Assembly (NCBI GenBank): GCA_029204225.1
Contig: CM055093.1
Span: 28,307,566 to 28,371,565, forward strand
Length of the DNA stretch: 64,000 bases
Direction of reading: 5' to 3'
DNA from: Diphasiastrum complanatum
Lineage: Eukaryota; Streptophyta; Lycopodiopsida; Lycopodiales; Lycopodiaceae
Shown: piece by piece, positions 21,569-34,890 of the stretch
How the letters are laid out: every line of letters starts with the position of its first letter
Position numbering within the stretch: the first letter of the stretch is position 1
Notes under the pieces: generated by a model
Databases searched by the model: none
What the model was told of the DNA's origin: nothing
Seen by the model: the letters and a program-made list of their open reading frames with translations, nothing else
Program-made: the position numbers and the translations under genes

Positions 21569-24388
21569 ATGGATAATAGCCTAGATGTACAATTTAAGCA
21601 TGGAGTTTGTTCCATCCTTAGAAATGATGAATGTATAGCCAAAGGCCTTAAGCAGGGTAGATTGTTTAAGCCTGATGCTAATGTTGCAGTGGAGAGTGTT
21701 AACTTGGCAAAGGTGGAGTTATCAAAGGTGGAAGTGTGGCACAAAAGGTTGGCCATCCCAACTACAAAGCCATGGAATCTATGGTAGCAAAGGAGCTTGC
21801 AGTTGGACTCCCCAAGCATTTGTCAAAGTGTGGGAAGATATGTGAAGCATGCAGCCTCTCAAAGGCTCACAAACTACCCTTCTCAAGATCTACATCAAGA
21901 TCAAACTCTCCTCTTGAACTCATCCATTCGGATGTTCATAGTTTTTCACATGAGTCTAATGGTGGTGCCAAGTACTATGTAATCTTCATTGATGACTATT
22001 CTAGATTTTGTTGGATGTACCTCTTGTCTAACAAATCAATGGTGCTTGATTTTTTTGTAAAGTTCAAGACTTTGGTAGAAAATCAACTTAGTACCAAGAT
22101 TAAGGTATTAAGGAGTGATAATGGAGGTGAACATGTCTCCAATAAGTTGATTGACTTTTGTAGTTCTAATGGCATAAAGAGGGAGTTGTCATGTCCATAC
22201 ACCCCTCAACAAAATGGAGTGAGTGAGAGAAGAAATAGATCTCTTTGTGAGTGTGCTAAGGCCTTAAGGATAGATGCTTCTCTATCCAAACCATTTTGGG
22301 GTGAAGCAATAACTTGTGCTAACTATTTGTGCAATAGATTGCCAAACCAAGCCATTGGAGGAATCACACCATTTGAAGCTCTATTTGGAGAGAAGCCCAA
22401 TCTCAAGGATCTCAAAGTTTTTGGATCCCCTTGCTATGTACACCAATCCTTGGATAAGAGAAGGAAGGATGATGCAACATCCATCAAAGGCATCTTTGTG
22501 GGATATGGTGAGAATAGCAAAGGTTATAGAGTCTTCAATCCCATCACTAGCAAGGTGATAGTGAGTAGGGATGTTATTTTTTATGAAGGACATGCTTGTG
22601 ATTTGGATGATAATGCTACTAATCATCTTGATGCCAAGGATCATGCTAGGATGGAGGAGAAACTTCCAAGTGAAAGAACTTGAGTATCCACCTCAAGATG
22701 CAAGAACTCCAAGAACTCCAAGAAGATCTACAAGGGCAAGATCCGAGCCATTGAGGCTCACCTATGATGGTCAAGGTGATCAAAGGGAAGGCTCATCATC
22801 TTTCACATCTTACACCTTTCTTACTTCAATGTTAGATGAGCCAACATGACATGAAGATGCTTGTAAGTCTAAAAGTTGGATGGATGCTATGCAAGTAGGG
22901 TATGATGCTCTTATTGGTAATCATACTTGGGATCTTGTGGATCTTCCTCAAGGGAAGAAACCTCTTGATTGCAAGTGGGTATTTAGATTGAAGTATAATC
23001 AAGATGGATCAATAAGCAAACATAAAGCTAGGCTTTTTGCCAAAGGTTTTTTACAAACCAAAGGCATTGATTATGGTGAGACTTTTGCTCCTGTGGCTAA
23101 GCTTGTTACTATCAAGTTGATCATTAGTCTTGCTACAACCTTCAATGGGGAGCTATTCCAACTTGACTTCACAAATGCACTCCTCAATGGTTATTTGGAG
23201 GAAGAGATCTACATGAAGCAACCCAAGGGCTTCATCAAGGCAAAGCATGAAGGAAAGGTGTGTTTTTTGAAGAAGAGCCTTTATGGGCTCAAGCAAGCAC
23301 CTAGAGCATGGTACTCTAGGCTAAACTCTTTTCTCATTTCCATCAATTTTGTAATGAGTGCCTATGATCTATCATTCTATATAAGTTTTCATGATGGCAT
23401 GATCATTATTCTTGTTTTGTATGTAGATGACATTATCTTGAGTGGTAATGATCTAGATGGAATTAGAGATGTTAAAATTGCTTTAGCAAAAGAGTTTAAG
23501 ATGGTAGATCTCGTCCTATTAAGCTTCATTCTTGGAATAGAGGTTATTAGAGGATGTGATTTTAGCTTCATTTGTCAATCTAAATATGCTACATCCATCC
23601 TAGATAGATTTGGAATGAAGAATTGTAAAGGCATTGAGACACCAATGGAGCAACATGTAAAAGCATCTATTGGTTGTGATGAAGCATCCTTTGAGGACAT
23701 CACATTATATAGAAGGCTTATTGGTTCCTTGATCTATTTAACTATAACTAGACCTGATCTTAGTTATAGTGTTGGAAAGTTAAGCCAATTCATGCAAAGT
23801 CCTCTAGTTTCACATTGGAAGATGGCCAAAAGAGTTCTTAGATACATTTCATCCACTAAGAATTTTGGCATTTTGTATAGAGGAACTAATCTTGGCTTAA
23901 GAGCCTATAGTGACTCGGATTTTGCAGGTGACAAAGTGGATAGAAGATCAAGAAGTGCCTTTACCACCTTTCTATGTGATGGAGTAGTATCATGGCTTTC
24001 CAAAAAGAAAGATACCATCCCCCTATCTTCCACAGAATCCGAATACAAGGCCTTGACATCAACATGCAAGGAGGTCTTGTGGCTCAAAAGGCTATTGGTG
24101 GAGCTTCATGTCATGGAGGAGGAGATCCCTATCATCTATTGTGACAACCAGTCAGCCCAATTACTTGCAACTAATCCTCCATGAAAGGAGCAAACACATT
24201 GAAATTGCTCATCATTTCATGAGGGAAAAAGTGCAAGCTAAAGAGATCAAGCTCCAACACGTGCCATCATCAAGTTGCATGGCTGATTTGTTTACTAAAT
24301 CTTTACCTAAAGATTTTGTCAAGCTTAGATCTTCAATTGGAGTTATTGATAAAAGCATTGTGATCTCCAAGGCTAGATTTGAGGAGGA
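21569..24388 (+). pseudogene. Copia pol: integrase, reverse transcriptase, RNase H
   Basis: The pre-integrase segment ends VEVWHKRL, and a frameshift at about 21740 leads into the integrase: the CEACSLSKAH zinc region, then D in FIDDYSRF, D in LRSDNGGEH and E in NGVSERRNR. All three catalytic positions are present (21736-22683). After a frame change, RT starts at about 22880 (LPQGKKPLDCKWVFRLKYNQ) and carries LYGLKQAPRAWYSRL and the catalytic LYVDDIILSG near 23420. RNase H has YSDSDFAGD and PLSSTESEYKAL. A one-base frameshift at about 24180 moves the tail (ERSKHIEIAHHF, ADLFTKSLPK) to another frame. It is close to functional but broken at least three times. Confidence 0.92.
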
Positions 24389-24391
24389 GTG

Positions 24392-24999
24392 TGAAAAATT
24401 GCCTACATTGGCAAATCTAGCCATGTAGAATATTGTACATTTAGTCAATATTGTTTGTTGGTTACTTGAATGGCCAAAGTGCCACTTGTACATACACACC
24501 TAAAGTAGGTTACCATGAGTCAAGAGGAGTGGTCATGTCCATTTGGTAGTGATTCCTACTTTGTAGGATCTAGACCATGATTTATGATGAGATTTGTACC
24601 TACCATGCACCTACCAAGCATGACTCTTGGATCTAGGCTAGGGTTTTCACATTAGGGCAAGAAAGTGGAGTCTACTTCCTTATTACTTGCTGGATTTTCA
24701 CCTAACTTAGCAAAGGAAGTGTGTTTTACTATGTATTCCCATTCTCCATAATGAGAAGATAGAAACTTTTTGGAGCCTCAAGGAGAAACTCGTGTTTTCT
24801 CTCACTGTATGGTGATTACTCTTGATTTCCAATGAAACCCAGCTTTGGCACTTTGTAAACATTGTCTACAGGCCGTACTACAGCCTTATTTCCACACGTG
24901 TGGAGTTGGATTACACTTATTGATCAATGCTTTGATTGTCTCTACTTGTTTTCTATCAAGCTGCTAAACTAGATCTTGTTTTCTGATGACTAGTTTCCG
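24392..24999 (+). repeat. Copia 3' LTR, 3'-truncated
   Basis: It is collinear with the 5' LTR up to GATGACTAGTTTCCGA and then diverges abruptly at about 25000. It contains the intact palindrome CACACGTGTG at 24893-24902. Confidence 0.88.
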
Positions 25000-27900
25000 A
25001 CCTTAAAAATAATGAAAATTTAGACCAAATTTATGAGTAACATTCACCTACTCCAACTTGGAGCGCATGTTGTTCATAAATAATAAATTTTTTTATTAAG
25101 TGTGTGTAGAATCAAGTTGGCACATTTTCATGGATTCTAAATCAATAAAATAATTCTAAAGCTAATCAAACATGGTGCCTTCATGTGTAGCTTGAATATT
25201 CGCTTTCACTCCACTTGGTATATTCTAAAAACTTGATATGCATATCTTGCAAATTCACGCCTTTATAGATCCTATTTAGGGACCATATTCCACTAAACTA
25301 TTCAACCCAAAGGTCTCAAACTTCAAACCATAGAAAACACAACCTTTTTCACCTCCAAGCTTGCAAGAATGCACTTGCATATTGTCAACCCCATAGCCAT
25401 GGTTTTCGTACCACCATAGCCCACCTCACAAGAAGATGCCTCACATGGTTATGAAGGTCCTTTGAGAGTTGTCATCAACTCAAGGTCCAATTAATTATTT
25501 TGTTTCATGGCCAGCTATTCACTTGTATATTAAGAGGTTTGCGACATTAATACACATTTTCTACTTTGTGTTTGATTCGATGGGGAACATGAGCTAACCC
25601 CTTATCAATGTCACTTCCGTTTTGGCACTTCGAAGGCCAAAATTGATGATGTTTATAAACTTTGAAGATTAAATTTTGTTTATAATGCCCTAATGTCTAG
25701 AGAATAAATATCAGAGTACAACACTAATGAATATTTTCTTCCTCTTTGATGGATTAAAGATTTATCCTAAGTATTAATTCTTGTTAGTAGCATGTCTCTT
25801 TTATCATTACTTTTTTAATCTCATTTGAAACTTTCAAACCTTCAAATATTTTTAAGAAGATTAGTTGGTTCACTTTCACATAATCATATTATCAATATAA
25901 ACAAAAAAACGCTTCAAGTAGCTCTACGAATAGCTCTAAATGAACAACTCTACAAATACAAGGAAGATTGAGTTTTAGTGATAAAAATTGCACATAAGTG
26001 ATGATGTCTTTTTCTTCTCAAGAGAATGTAATATCATAGATTTATGAAATTGAACCAAATGTCTCAGTGAAGAGACCCTCTCACTTTGTTTGAAAGGCCT
26101 ATGATGGAACATATAGATAGGTAGTAACAACTTGGTTCTAACAAATGAACCCCCTTTGATATATGTAATTCATTTCAAGCATGCTTACAATCTTTTTCCT
26201 CTTTATGCTCTCATTTTTATATCACTTATGCTCAATCTACAAGCTACATAAAGCTCTACTTCGACTATAATGCCCCCATTGAACAACAAACATTGTCCAT
26301 TATTTTAAACTATAAATGATTGGTGTCAACCTTGTTGATACTATCCACACTTTGTACATAGTATAAATTGCATTTTCCACGTGCCTTTAAGAAAGTAAAA
26401 ACTAGGCTAGGAACTTGCAGACATCATACTCAAGACTTGTGCTTATTTTTTTGGCATTAAAATATTGTGTACCTTTAAAATTCGAGATCCTTGACATTTT
26501 CTAGTAAATTTGTTATAGAATGGAACACAAATTTTAAAGATGAGAGTCATGACACTTTTTCTTGAAGCTTTATGTTCTTCCTACTTTTCTACTTTCTCTC
26601 TTGAGGGTGACTCTAACCTTTTGACCAAATGTGCCATGGGCCACTTCTCTTCATTTTCTTCTTTTCACACTTGTGTTTAGTAGCCAGTACATTTCCTATC
26701 TCATTCATTAAAGATCTAAAAACTATTTGATGCACATAATTTGGGTAGTTGATAGAATCTTTCATCTTGTAGAGTTTTGAGGTTAGAATCATCTTTCGCA
26801 CATTGTTGCCAACACAAGTTTTGGTCTTTGAGTTAGCACGTGGAATGTTATCTCTCTTTGGCACATGCAAACACATTTAAATTAAACAGCATAACTAATT
26901 GAGACTTGATACTCCCACCAAACAAAATGAAAATATTCTCAAATATCAATTTGTTAAAGACTATCTTTGAATTCTACAAAATTTATCCGTGAGATGTGGC
27001 TTGTTGGTTGATGTTCCTTAGGTCACCTATAGGTTCAAAGTTAGATTCCATTCAATAGACATGGACAATGTCATCAAAGATAAGTCAATTTTGGCAATAA
27101 TCCATTCAAACTACTTTTGGGCACTAACATTCAATGTCGATTTCTAAGAGGACAATTTGTTCGAGGACAAAACAATGTTTCAAAAGCCACCAACATTTCA
27201 CCTCCACAAGAAAATTCCATCAACTAAAAATCAAGACATATCTTGGACGTATGCCTCTAAACAAAAATACTTCAAAAGAGCCAAATCATTAAGGAGCCTT
27301 GTCAACATGCATGTAATAATGGAATCAACCCCTTACCAGCATTGTAGACTCAAAGGAAGATACCCACAAGGCACTACGACCATGAGATATTTATTTTTTC
27401 CTTGAACTATAAGATATTCCAATCATGGGGACACATTTGAAGATGCTAATGATTTGACACATTTAGTCTAACTTTGAAAAGTATGTACATACTTTGGAAA
27501 ATAAACGCAAAAACATCATATGCAATGAACGAAAAGTGTTCATGCGCAGCGGAATGAGCTATATTACTCTTTCTCTAAGCATTACTATGCCTATCAGAAA
27601 TGAACAGTTGACTAGTAATTCTATAATCAAGTTTTGAAATCAGACCTTCCACCACCCTAAGTTGGGAAAAGGGTGTTCATGAGGCATTGGACACCCAAAC
27701 TCAAATCCTGGTATGTACATTAAGAGGGATAACCAGGAGTCCACATGCTCTAAAATTTGCTAGCTTTGTGCCACGTATCATGGGTATGCCTAAGTATGTA
27801 GTTGTAAAATGTGCAATTATTAATGCATTGCATTTCAAGATATAAAGAAAAGACTTCTACCCCTCGTCATGACATTGTAAATCCATAGATAGGCCTAGCC

Positions 27901-29900
27901 ACAAAGAAATGTGCATCCACTAGGGCAATAGTCCCCAATTTTAGTTGCTTGATTGTCTTGGATGTCAATTGTAGAATTTACAATCATTTTCATATGTTTT
28001 CTAGACACTTTTATTACTTTTTCATTTTTGCATTTTGCAGATATTTTTGTATAGTACTCCAAAGGAACAAAAAGTTAAATACGACATGTACTGCATGTAT
28101 ACAAATAGGAATCAAATCCTTTAGTCTATAGCAGCGTATTTTATTTTACTACATAAAATAAGTAGATTATCACACGCTAGGCCATTGTTTTTTGGTTGAG
28201 ACATAGCAATAGAGCAAGCTTGGCAAATAAGATTTCATATAATGAATATTTCTTTCATATGGGGTAAATAATCAAAATGAAAGTTGGGCATTAAAGTTTT
28301 TGGTTTTGAATGCCAAATATCAGAACTTTCAATCATAAAACTAAAATTTTTGCCAAATAGTGTACAATAGACTAAATAAAGATTTAGTAAATCCCTTTGA
28401 CATGAAATTAATTAAAAAAAATTATGTTGATGGGAAAATCCTTGTAGATTTTTTTATAGGCATTGAACATGTAGAAGAAGACAAAAAAACTCTACGAGTC
28501 CATGGAGATCAAGTTAAGAATCACATCGTTTTTTCTACCTCTTGTAGTAAAACAAAACAATGTTGTCATGTTGAGATGTCTTTAGTCAAGAACCTTGATG
28601 ACAAGTATTCATAAATGTTTGCTCAATGAGATTAGAGAACATGCAAATCTACTACATGCCATTAGAAAAGTTAAGATTCCTCTTCACATATCTATATCAA
28701 AAAATCAAGCCATCATAAAAGGATTTAGGATTCTTTTTCCTATATTTCACATAAATGTACCCTACATTGATCCTAAAATTCTCTGTCTTTTCAAAGTGCG
28801 TAGATATCGTCCTTTACTAGCTAATGATTTCATTATGCCATTTCTTTATAGAACCTTTGTCGAATAAGTTATAGTTGACAAGATTCCATTGCTAGGATAT
28901 GTTTCGTAACAACACTCTATCCTTGGCTAGGCAAGCAAAGAAGCTACCATCACCATGGAGTTCAACAAGTTTGTTATGTAATTTCATTTGAAATTATGCT
29001 TGCTTCATAGTTTTGTCCAAGTTGCTTATGTAAGTTTACAATGTCTAATTACATACAATTTCATTTTTCCTCGAAGAAAACTGATTACATACAATTTTGA
29101 AAGGATAGCTCTTCAGAAGAACTACTATGTGAAAAAATTTATAGGAAACTCTTGTAGTACTATAAATAAATTAAAAATGGCTCCATACAACATACACGAT
29201 ATTGTACTCCAGTAGCAAGTGGTGAGTTGCTTAGGATTTCCTTTCCAGGGAGTTGAACTTTAATCCACGACACAAATGAGGACATAAAAGAGAAAATAAC
29301 AAACAAAGCAAAACAAAACATGCCAAACTCTTTAACAAACCTACAACAATCAATAGGAAGCCTAGTACAACTAGCATGCATGAACAAGATGTTACAACTC
29401 ACATGAGTACATGAGAAAGCAAATTTACAAAACTAAGAGACAATTACATGTGAATGATGACAACTCTTTATAGGACTATTGATATGTATGAAATCTTATA
29501 TGTTTTTAGTGAGAGATAAAAAATATATTTTGCACATAGAAGGCTTGAAAACTTGCGTGTGTTTGACATGATCTGATTTTTTAACATGCACCTTTTGGGC
29601 AAAAGATGTGTGTAATTTATACGTGTACCTTTCGACAACCATAAGGAAATGTAATAAAAATTGTTTTTTGTTTTTTTTCCCACATATTATGCTACAGGAA
29701 CCATAACCATTTCTTTCATTAAAAAGTCAAAAATGATGTTATGTGGTTCAAGAGTCTTAAATATCCCTTCTTTTATTTGGCATTTTCATGTAACACATAG
29801 ATTACATCTTTATGGAACTTGATGGTATATCATTTAAAGTTGGACATTTTGTTGCAATTTTTCTTTGTTACTTTTTCATTAATTTTTTTTTTTTTTGGGG
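25000..29900. other. Long AT-rich stretch without supported genes
   Basis: I read this in both directions and found only short frames without family motifs (for example at 26613-26876, 27157-27405 and 28360-28867). It is probably old, decayed repeat DNA. A T-run followed by a G-run (about 29882-29907) closes it. Confidence 0.5.
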
Positions 29901-29907
29901 GGGGGGG

Positions 29908-30450
29908 TTTGTTGTCATGTACTCTTAGTACATCAGTGCTTATCGACGTATCAGAATATCCAATGTAAGCTTTGTAGGTCCAAAAGGAGCTATTAATAAC
30001 AAGGCGATTCCCTCTTTAGGCCTTCCAAAGTATTTAATAATTATAATAGGCCAATAAGGGCCCAATGTAAATTTAATAAGGCTTATCAAAGGCTAACAAT
30101 CCCTCAAGATAGTTATGTTAAGTTAAGTTGGGCTTTGCCTATAAATAGACAAGAGACATCAATTTTGGAATCTTTGGCTCATTTGCAAGTGAGAGCTCTA
30201 AGCTTTCTCTTGTGAATGTGACCCATGGGAATAGAGCTTGCTAGGTCTCATGTGCCCTATCCACATGAATCCATGCTCTACTCCATTCCTTGTAATCATT
30301 TTTCCATACTTAATGTAATTCCACGGAGAGATTCTTTTTCTAGTTTTCTTTGCTTATGCGATAACGGTTTGTACTTCTCTTGCTATTAGCTTTACTTTTT
30401 ATTGTAATGGCTATTAGTTTGGATTAGGCACGTGGCAGGGGTTAACAATA
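29908..30450 (+). repeat. Possible solo LTR with TATA box
   Basis: This is an LTR-like block of about 540 bp. It opens TGTTGTCATG just after a G-run, has a good TATA box CCTATAAATAGAC (TATA at 30140-30147), and then a leader-like stretch and T-rich tail ending near ...GGGGTTAACAATACT. No partner copy, primer site or internal domain is present in the window. The boundaries are estimates. Confidence 0.35.
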
Positions 30451-31467
30451 CTGACAAAACATAATTGACTATGAACCATTACATATTCAAAATCAGAATA
30501 TACTGATACTATTTGGCATTGGTTCCTAACCAATCATGTCATTATTTTGCAGTTGAGGCAAGTTCCAAATCTTTTTAGTATAACGAGCAAAGGGAGAAAT
30601 ATAAAAAAATTATAGGGCAAAAACCCATAGTCAATATATTAACTTTTTGTTGAACTCTCTGTGACTAACCCATCAAAATTTTGTTCTTCCAAATTTTCTT
30701 TGGATTATGAATATAACCCCTGCACATGCCATGTACTCTCTTTTTTATGGAAACATACAAACTACCTTTTAACTATTGAGAAGGACACAACTACTTAAGT
30801 CCACTTACAATATATAAAAGTCATAACTTAAGCGTGTATTTCATGTCTTATCAAAACTCAATATTGGTGGTTCAAAAGAATCGGTCATGCACTCTCTATT
30901 TTTTTAATCTAACAGAGTTTTAACCTTGCCATTGGACCATCCAATCATGTCAAAATAGACGAAGAATATAGAAACATTCCATTCTATTTCTTAAAGTAAA
31001 GCAAAAAGTTTTTGCAATAGAAATTACATTGGAGTAATGGGGTACTTATGCATATACACAACAACACAAACTGGTGGTTTTCAACATATTTTGTGACATA
31101 AAATCACGTAAAAAATTTTGTCACATGTTGGAGGATCTATTGGAAACCATGTTGGAAAATCTCTCGGAAAGGTTCCATTAGAATTCGACGCATCGGAATC
31201 CAGCATATCTTGGTTTTTGATCAAAAGATGATGTCCATACATAACTATTGCAAAAGTGATCAGAATGTAGGAATCGGATGGATTTTTATCAGTGTTGGAT
31301 TCCGTCATTGCCTGTGGTTTATTGACGAACACAGATGTTTTTAAAACCTGTTGAAAACTTTTGACATAGCTCTGACAAAATTTTTAGATTCCCAAATGTC
31401 GAAATTCGATGGATTTTTATCAGTGTCGACTTCCAACCAGTCCTGCAGTTTACCGATGGATAGAGAG
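30451..31467. other. Spacer, no gene seen
   Basis: No recognised coding sequence. The interval ends in GAGAG (31463-31467), the left target-site copy of the gypsy element that follows. Confidence 0.5.
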
Positions 31468-31934
31468 TGTTACGTCTATGTCCTATAGGAAGGATTCAGA
31501 ATATCCTTGACATGGATAGTTGGTACTCCAGTATACAAGATTATTAGTTATGCCACATCATTCCGGACTAGGGCTAGTAATGTAATTAATAATCTTGTGA
31601 GGGCCCAGGTGCTCTAATTGGACCTATGGAGATAGTCCATGGTGATTGACAACTTTTTGTATAAGAATAGGAGAGCAAGTTGCTTTTGCATGGTCTTGGA
31701 GTATCCTAGAGAGAATATTTCTCATATTTTGATAGAAACTCGCCCATCTCCTCATTCATTTTTCTGATTTCAAGAGCTAGGATCCTCTCCTCTCTTGAAC
31801 TCAATTATCGTGGCTTGGGGGTGAAACAGTTAGGGACTTGACTTTCCGTTTCTTGTTGGTTGGGTGGTTTGCTCCACAGGTGTCCTTTTGGTCACAAGAT
31901 CTTGATAGATCTTCACTTGGCGATCATTATTGTG
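31468..31934 (+). repeat. Gypsy 5' LTR
   Basis: It starts TGTTACGTCTATGTCC. Homologous copies are at 36543 (plus) and 35393-35879 (minus, starting TGTTACGTCCATATC at 35879). The 3' copy lacks about 70 bp that are present here around 31650-31720. Confidence 0.85.
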
Positions 31935-32130
31935 GTATCATAGCAAAGCTTGCATCAATTATAAGGTGGAGTCGAGATTTTTGCTTTTTGCAACGTTTTG
32001 GTGGAATCTCCTTGCTTTTTACTTCCAAGTCGTTATCATGGTATCATAGCAAGGCTTGCATCAATGATAAGGTTGCTTTTTGCAGCTTTTTGATAGGATC
32101 TCCTTGCTTTTTACTTCCAAGTTGTGGAAT
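31935..32130 (+). repeat. Duplicated primer-binding-site module
   Basis: TGGTATCATAGCAAAGCTTGCATCAA follows the LTR at about 31936. The same word (TGGTATCATAGCAAGGC...) recurs about 103 bp later at about 32039. Both copies are followed by GGATCTCCTTGCTTTTTACTTCCAAGT or a near version. The site is a variant of the initiator tRNA-Met primer site (TGGTATCAGAGC). Confidence 0.8.
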
Positions 32131-33840
32131 TGGCCTCCAAGTAAGTGGCTTCTCTAATTTTGATTTACTTGCAGCCTAAAGATCATTATTATGGAGATTT
32201 TTCATAGAAAATGATGGAAATTTATGGATTTTTGATGTTTTGTTTTTTTAGCAGTTTTTGAGCTAGTATTCAACGTTTTAGCTTGAATTTGTCAAAGCTA
32301 TTGTGTATGAACATTTTTCAGGTTACTTGATGTTTTATAGTCATTATGACAGTAGTTAATGATTGCATGCCGGTACTATTGGAGTCTAGAAAGTGATTTT
32401 TAGTGAAAATTAGGCAATTTTGAGCTAGAAATGGGCTATATGAACCAATATTAGATGGAATCAGAACATTTAGTGCTTACATGCAGCCAAATTACAATAT
32501 ATCAGGTCTGATTGCACTTTCACGTGGATTGAATCCACAAGTTTAGGCCAAAAAAGTCAAAAAAAAAAAAAAAAAAAAAAAGGGACAAAAAACAAGGCCT
32601 TTTTAAACTATTTCGAGAGTTTTTCCCTATATCCTTGAATAAAACTTTGCATGCACATTATCAGAGGTGTAATGAAGCTTTCCAGGGGCTGTCTCAAATA
32701 ATGGTTGTATCAGACACTATTAAGGGTCTCAAAAAGTCAAAAATTAGTAGCCTTTTGGTGTTTTTTTTAGCATGAATAACTCTTGATATGGGATCTAAAA
32801 CCTCTAAACCTTCATACAAGCTGAAAGATATGATGGATTGCCTCTGATTTGAGCCCTCATGCACCCAATTTGGTGGTGAGAGGCTTAGCCACCGTTATCT
32901 TGAAATTTTGCTTGTTGGCCCCCTCCATAGAAGCAATTTTTGCTTGATCTGAGCCTCTGCTTGGTTGCTGGACCTATTAGAAGCTTCTATGCCTCTCTAA
33001 TGAACCTTAGAAGAGTGCTTGTAACGTCTGATTAATGGTATGTAGGGCTGAGATAGGATTTTTGTGAAATTCTCCTTGTAGAAGTGTGCCCTCCTACTGG
33101 TTTTTGTGGTTGTCACAGCTTGCATGTGTGAGATTCAGATGGTAGGTTGACATGGAAACCATCTTGATAACCCACTCTCCCTCTGTACTGTGCTCTACAA
33201 CGACCAAATCGGAGTCCTGTAGCAAAAGTTATGGCCATCGGAAGTTCGGCAATTTATAGAGAAAAATTTGAAAATTTTCCGAAATGCTTTGATTGCATGC
33301 ATGCATGTGTAGCGCAGTAGAGTGCATTCTCAATGTTGGAAATGTTTCTTTGAATCAGTATACATGGTACTGAGTGTTACAGTAGGTTACTCAGTGAAAT
33401 TTCATGCATGAGTACAACTTTTCAAAAAAAAAAACTAGTTAAAAGTTGATTTCCCAATTAGTAGGCAATTTATGTAAAATTTCAATTTTTTGAATAAATC
33501 ATTGCATGTCATGACTGATGCATGCTGGATGTTTTGGAATCAGTTCAAAATGAGATGAAAACTGTGGAACTGACAAGTCGATGTTAGAAATCGATTCACA
33601 GTTTTGGTCCATATCAAACAGAGTTCAAATATCCTAGCAATGTAACTTTTTTAAAGTCCTATTAAAAGTTTGAAATTGTTTCGAACCTATCATTGATTGT
33701 TTGAATGGAATAAGCTTAATGAAGTGAAAGACCTTGCTGAGATGAAATCAACCAGTAATAATGTCTAGTATTTTTCCACTTTTAGTTGAAGATTTTAAAT
33801 CTGTCGATTAATTTAAGCCAGTTTTTCGTTTCAGGGAATC
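32131..33840 (+). other. Gypsy leader, non-coding
   Basis: About 1.7 kb without an open frame lies between the primer site and the gag ATG at 33846. It includes an A-run at about 32558-32582. A long untranslated leader of this sort is seen in some plant elements. No other feature was recognised. Confidence 0.5.
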
Positions 33841-33845
33841 AATAA

Positions 33846-34660
33846 TGGCCGACGATAATGCAGGTCTAGAAGGAACAATACCCATGCCGACCTATTTACA
33901 TATTGGCTAGCAATTAACTCAAGCACTTAATGAGACGAACAATTGGAACAATCTGAGGGATCAGCAAATGGAAGTATTGTTGAATCAAGTAAAGACTTTG
34001 TCTTTACCAAATTTGGGCTTTCAGCCAGAACCTTATTTAGGGGAGAAGAAATAGAAGAAGCCAGAGGTGGTGGATGACTGGTTAACCAAGTGGACTAGTT
34101 AAATCAATTTCCATGAAATTTTGGAAGAGAAAAAGATCGAGAGCATGGTTCTATTCTTCCGAGAAAAGGCAACTTCTAATTTAGCCCAGATTTTTGTGAA
34201 AAGATTATTTAGGCTTTACATTTTGCGAAGTGATATTGTTAGTGATAGAGATCCTAAGGTTACAGATCACTTTTGGTTAGTTGTATACCATAAGCTAGAA
34301 ACCTCACTTACTTTTAGTTCTACTAATAAGCTTGAATCAGATGGCCAGACGGAAAGAACCAATTAGACTATGGAAAATATGTTGAGAAAGAGAAAAAGAT
34401 CAAGAGCGTGGTTAGGTTCTTTCGAGGACAGGCAGCTTCTGATTTAGCCCAGATCTTTGTGAAAAGATTATTCAGGCTTTATGGATTGCCAAGTGATACT
34501 GTTGGTGATAGAGATCCTAAGTTTACAGGTCACTTTTGGTCAATGGTATTCCATAAGCTAGAAACCTTGCTTACTTTTAGTTGTACTAATCATCTTGAGT
34601 CAGATGGTCAGACGGAAAGAACCAAATAGACTATGGAGGATATGTTGACTTATGTTTCTC
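33846..34660 (+). pseudogene. Gag-integrase chimera with 263-bp tandem duplication
   Basis: ATG 33846 opens MADDNAGLEGTIPMPTYLHIG. Gag-like text follows (VVDDWLTKWTS, EEKKIESMVLFFREKA) with several stops. It then passes without a gap into integrase sequence: QIFVKRLFRLYILRSD, VSDRDPKV and ESDGQTERTN. That removes protease, RT, RNase H and the first half of integrase. The fused block is present twice: AGAGAAAAAGAT begins at 34126 and 34389. The second copy carries the canonical DRDPKFTGHFW. Confidence 0.85.
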
Positions 34661-34705
34661 ACATGCAGACTCAGTATGAAGATGACATTCCTTTAATTGA
34701 GTCTA

Positions 34706-34890
34706 TTTATATAAGGATCACCAAATGAAGATCTGACTAGATCATGTTGCAAAACAACCAAAAGGACACCTGTGGAGCAAAACCACCCATCCAAACCTAG
34801 ATCCCTCCTGAAGTTTTCTCCTGGACCTAGCCCCCAAGCCATAGTAAAGAACCTAAGAGAGAGGAGGAGAGACAGGCTCAATTTCTTACC
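34706..34890 (-). repeat. Partial nested gypsy LTR (3' part only), minus orientation
   Basis: ATAAGGATCACCAAATGAAG and the following 170 bp match, in reverse complement, the end half of the family LTR (AACCACCCATCC, AGGACACCTGTGGAG). The first half of this LTR copy is missing. Confidence 0.75.

Larger units (their letters stand above)
19719..24999 (+). mobile_element. Ty1/copia LTR retrotransposon, nearly complete but mutated
   Basis: Parts in order: 5' LTR 19719-20403, primer site 20404, leader, gag from 21036, protease remnant, integrase, RT, RNase H, polypurine tract (GAGGAGGAG) at 24381, and 3' LTR 24392-24999. The LTRs are collinear and closely similar, differing by scattered substitutions and small indels, so the insertion is moderately young. 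The 3' LTR has lost its last stretch of about 85 bp, so the right-hand target duplication cannot be read. Stops, frameshifts and a large gag/protease deletion make it non-autonomous. Confidence 0.92.

Noticed and set aside
25000-29900. Short frames (26613-26876, 27157-27405, 28360-28867, 29160-29402)
   Set aside because: Length and composition are expected by chance in AT-rich DNA. No motif or neighbouring structure supports them.
29882-29907. T-run followed by G-run as a possible telomere-like or structural signal
   Set aside because: It is a simple homopolymer junction with no repeated telomere unit, and may even be an assembly artefact.
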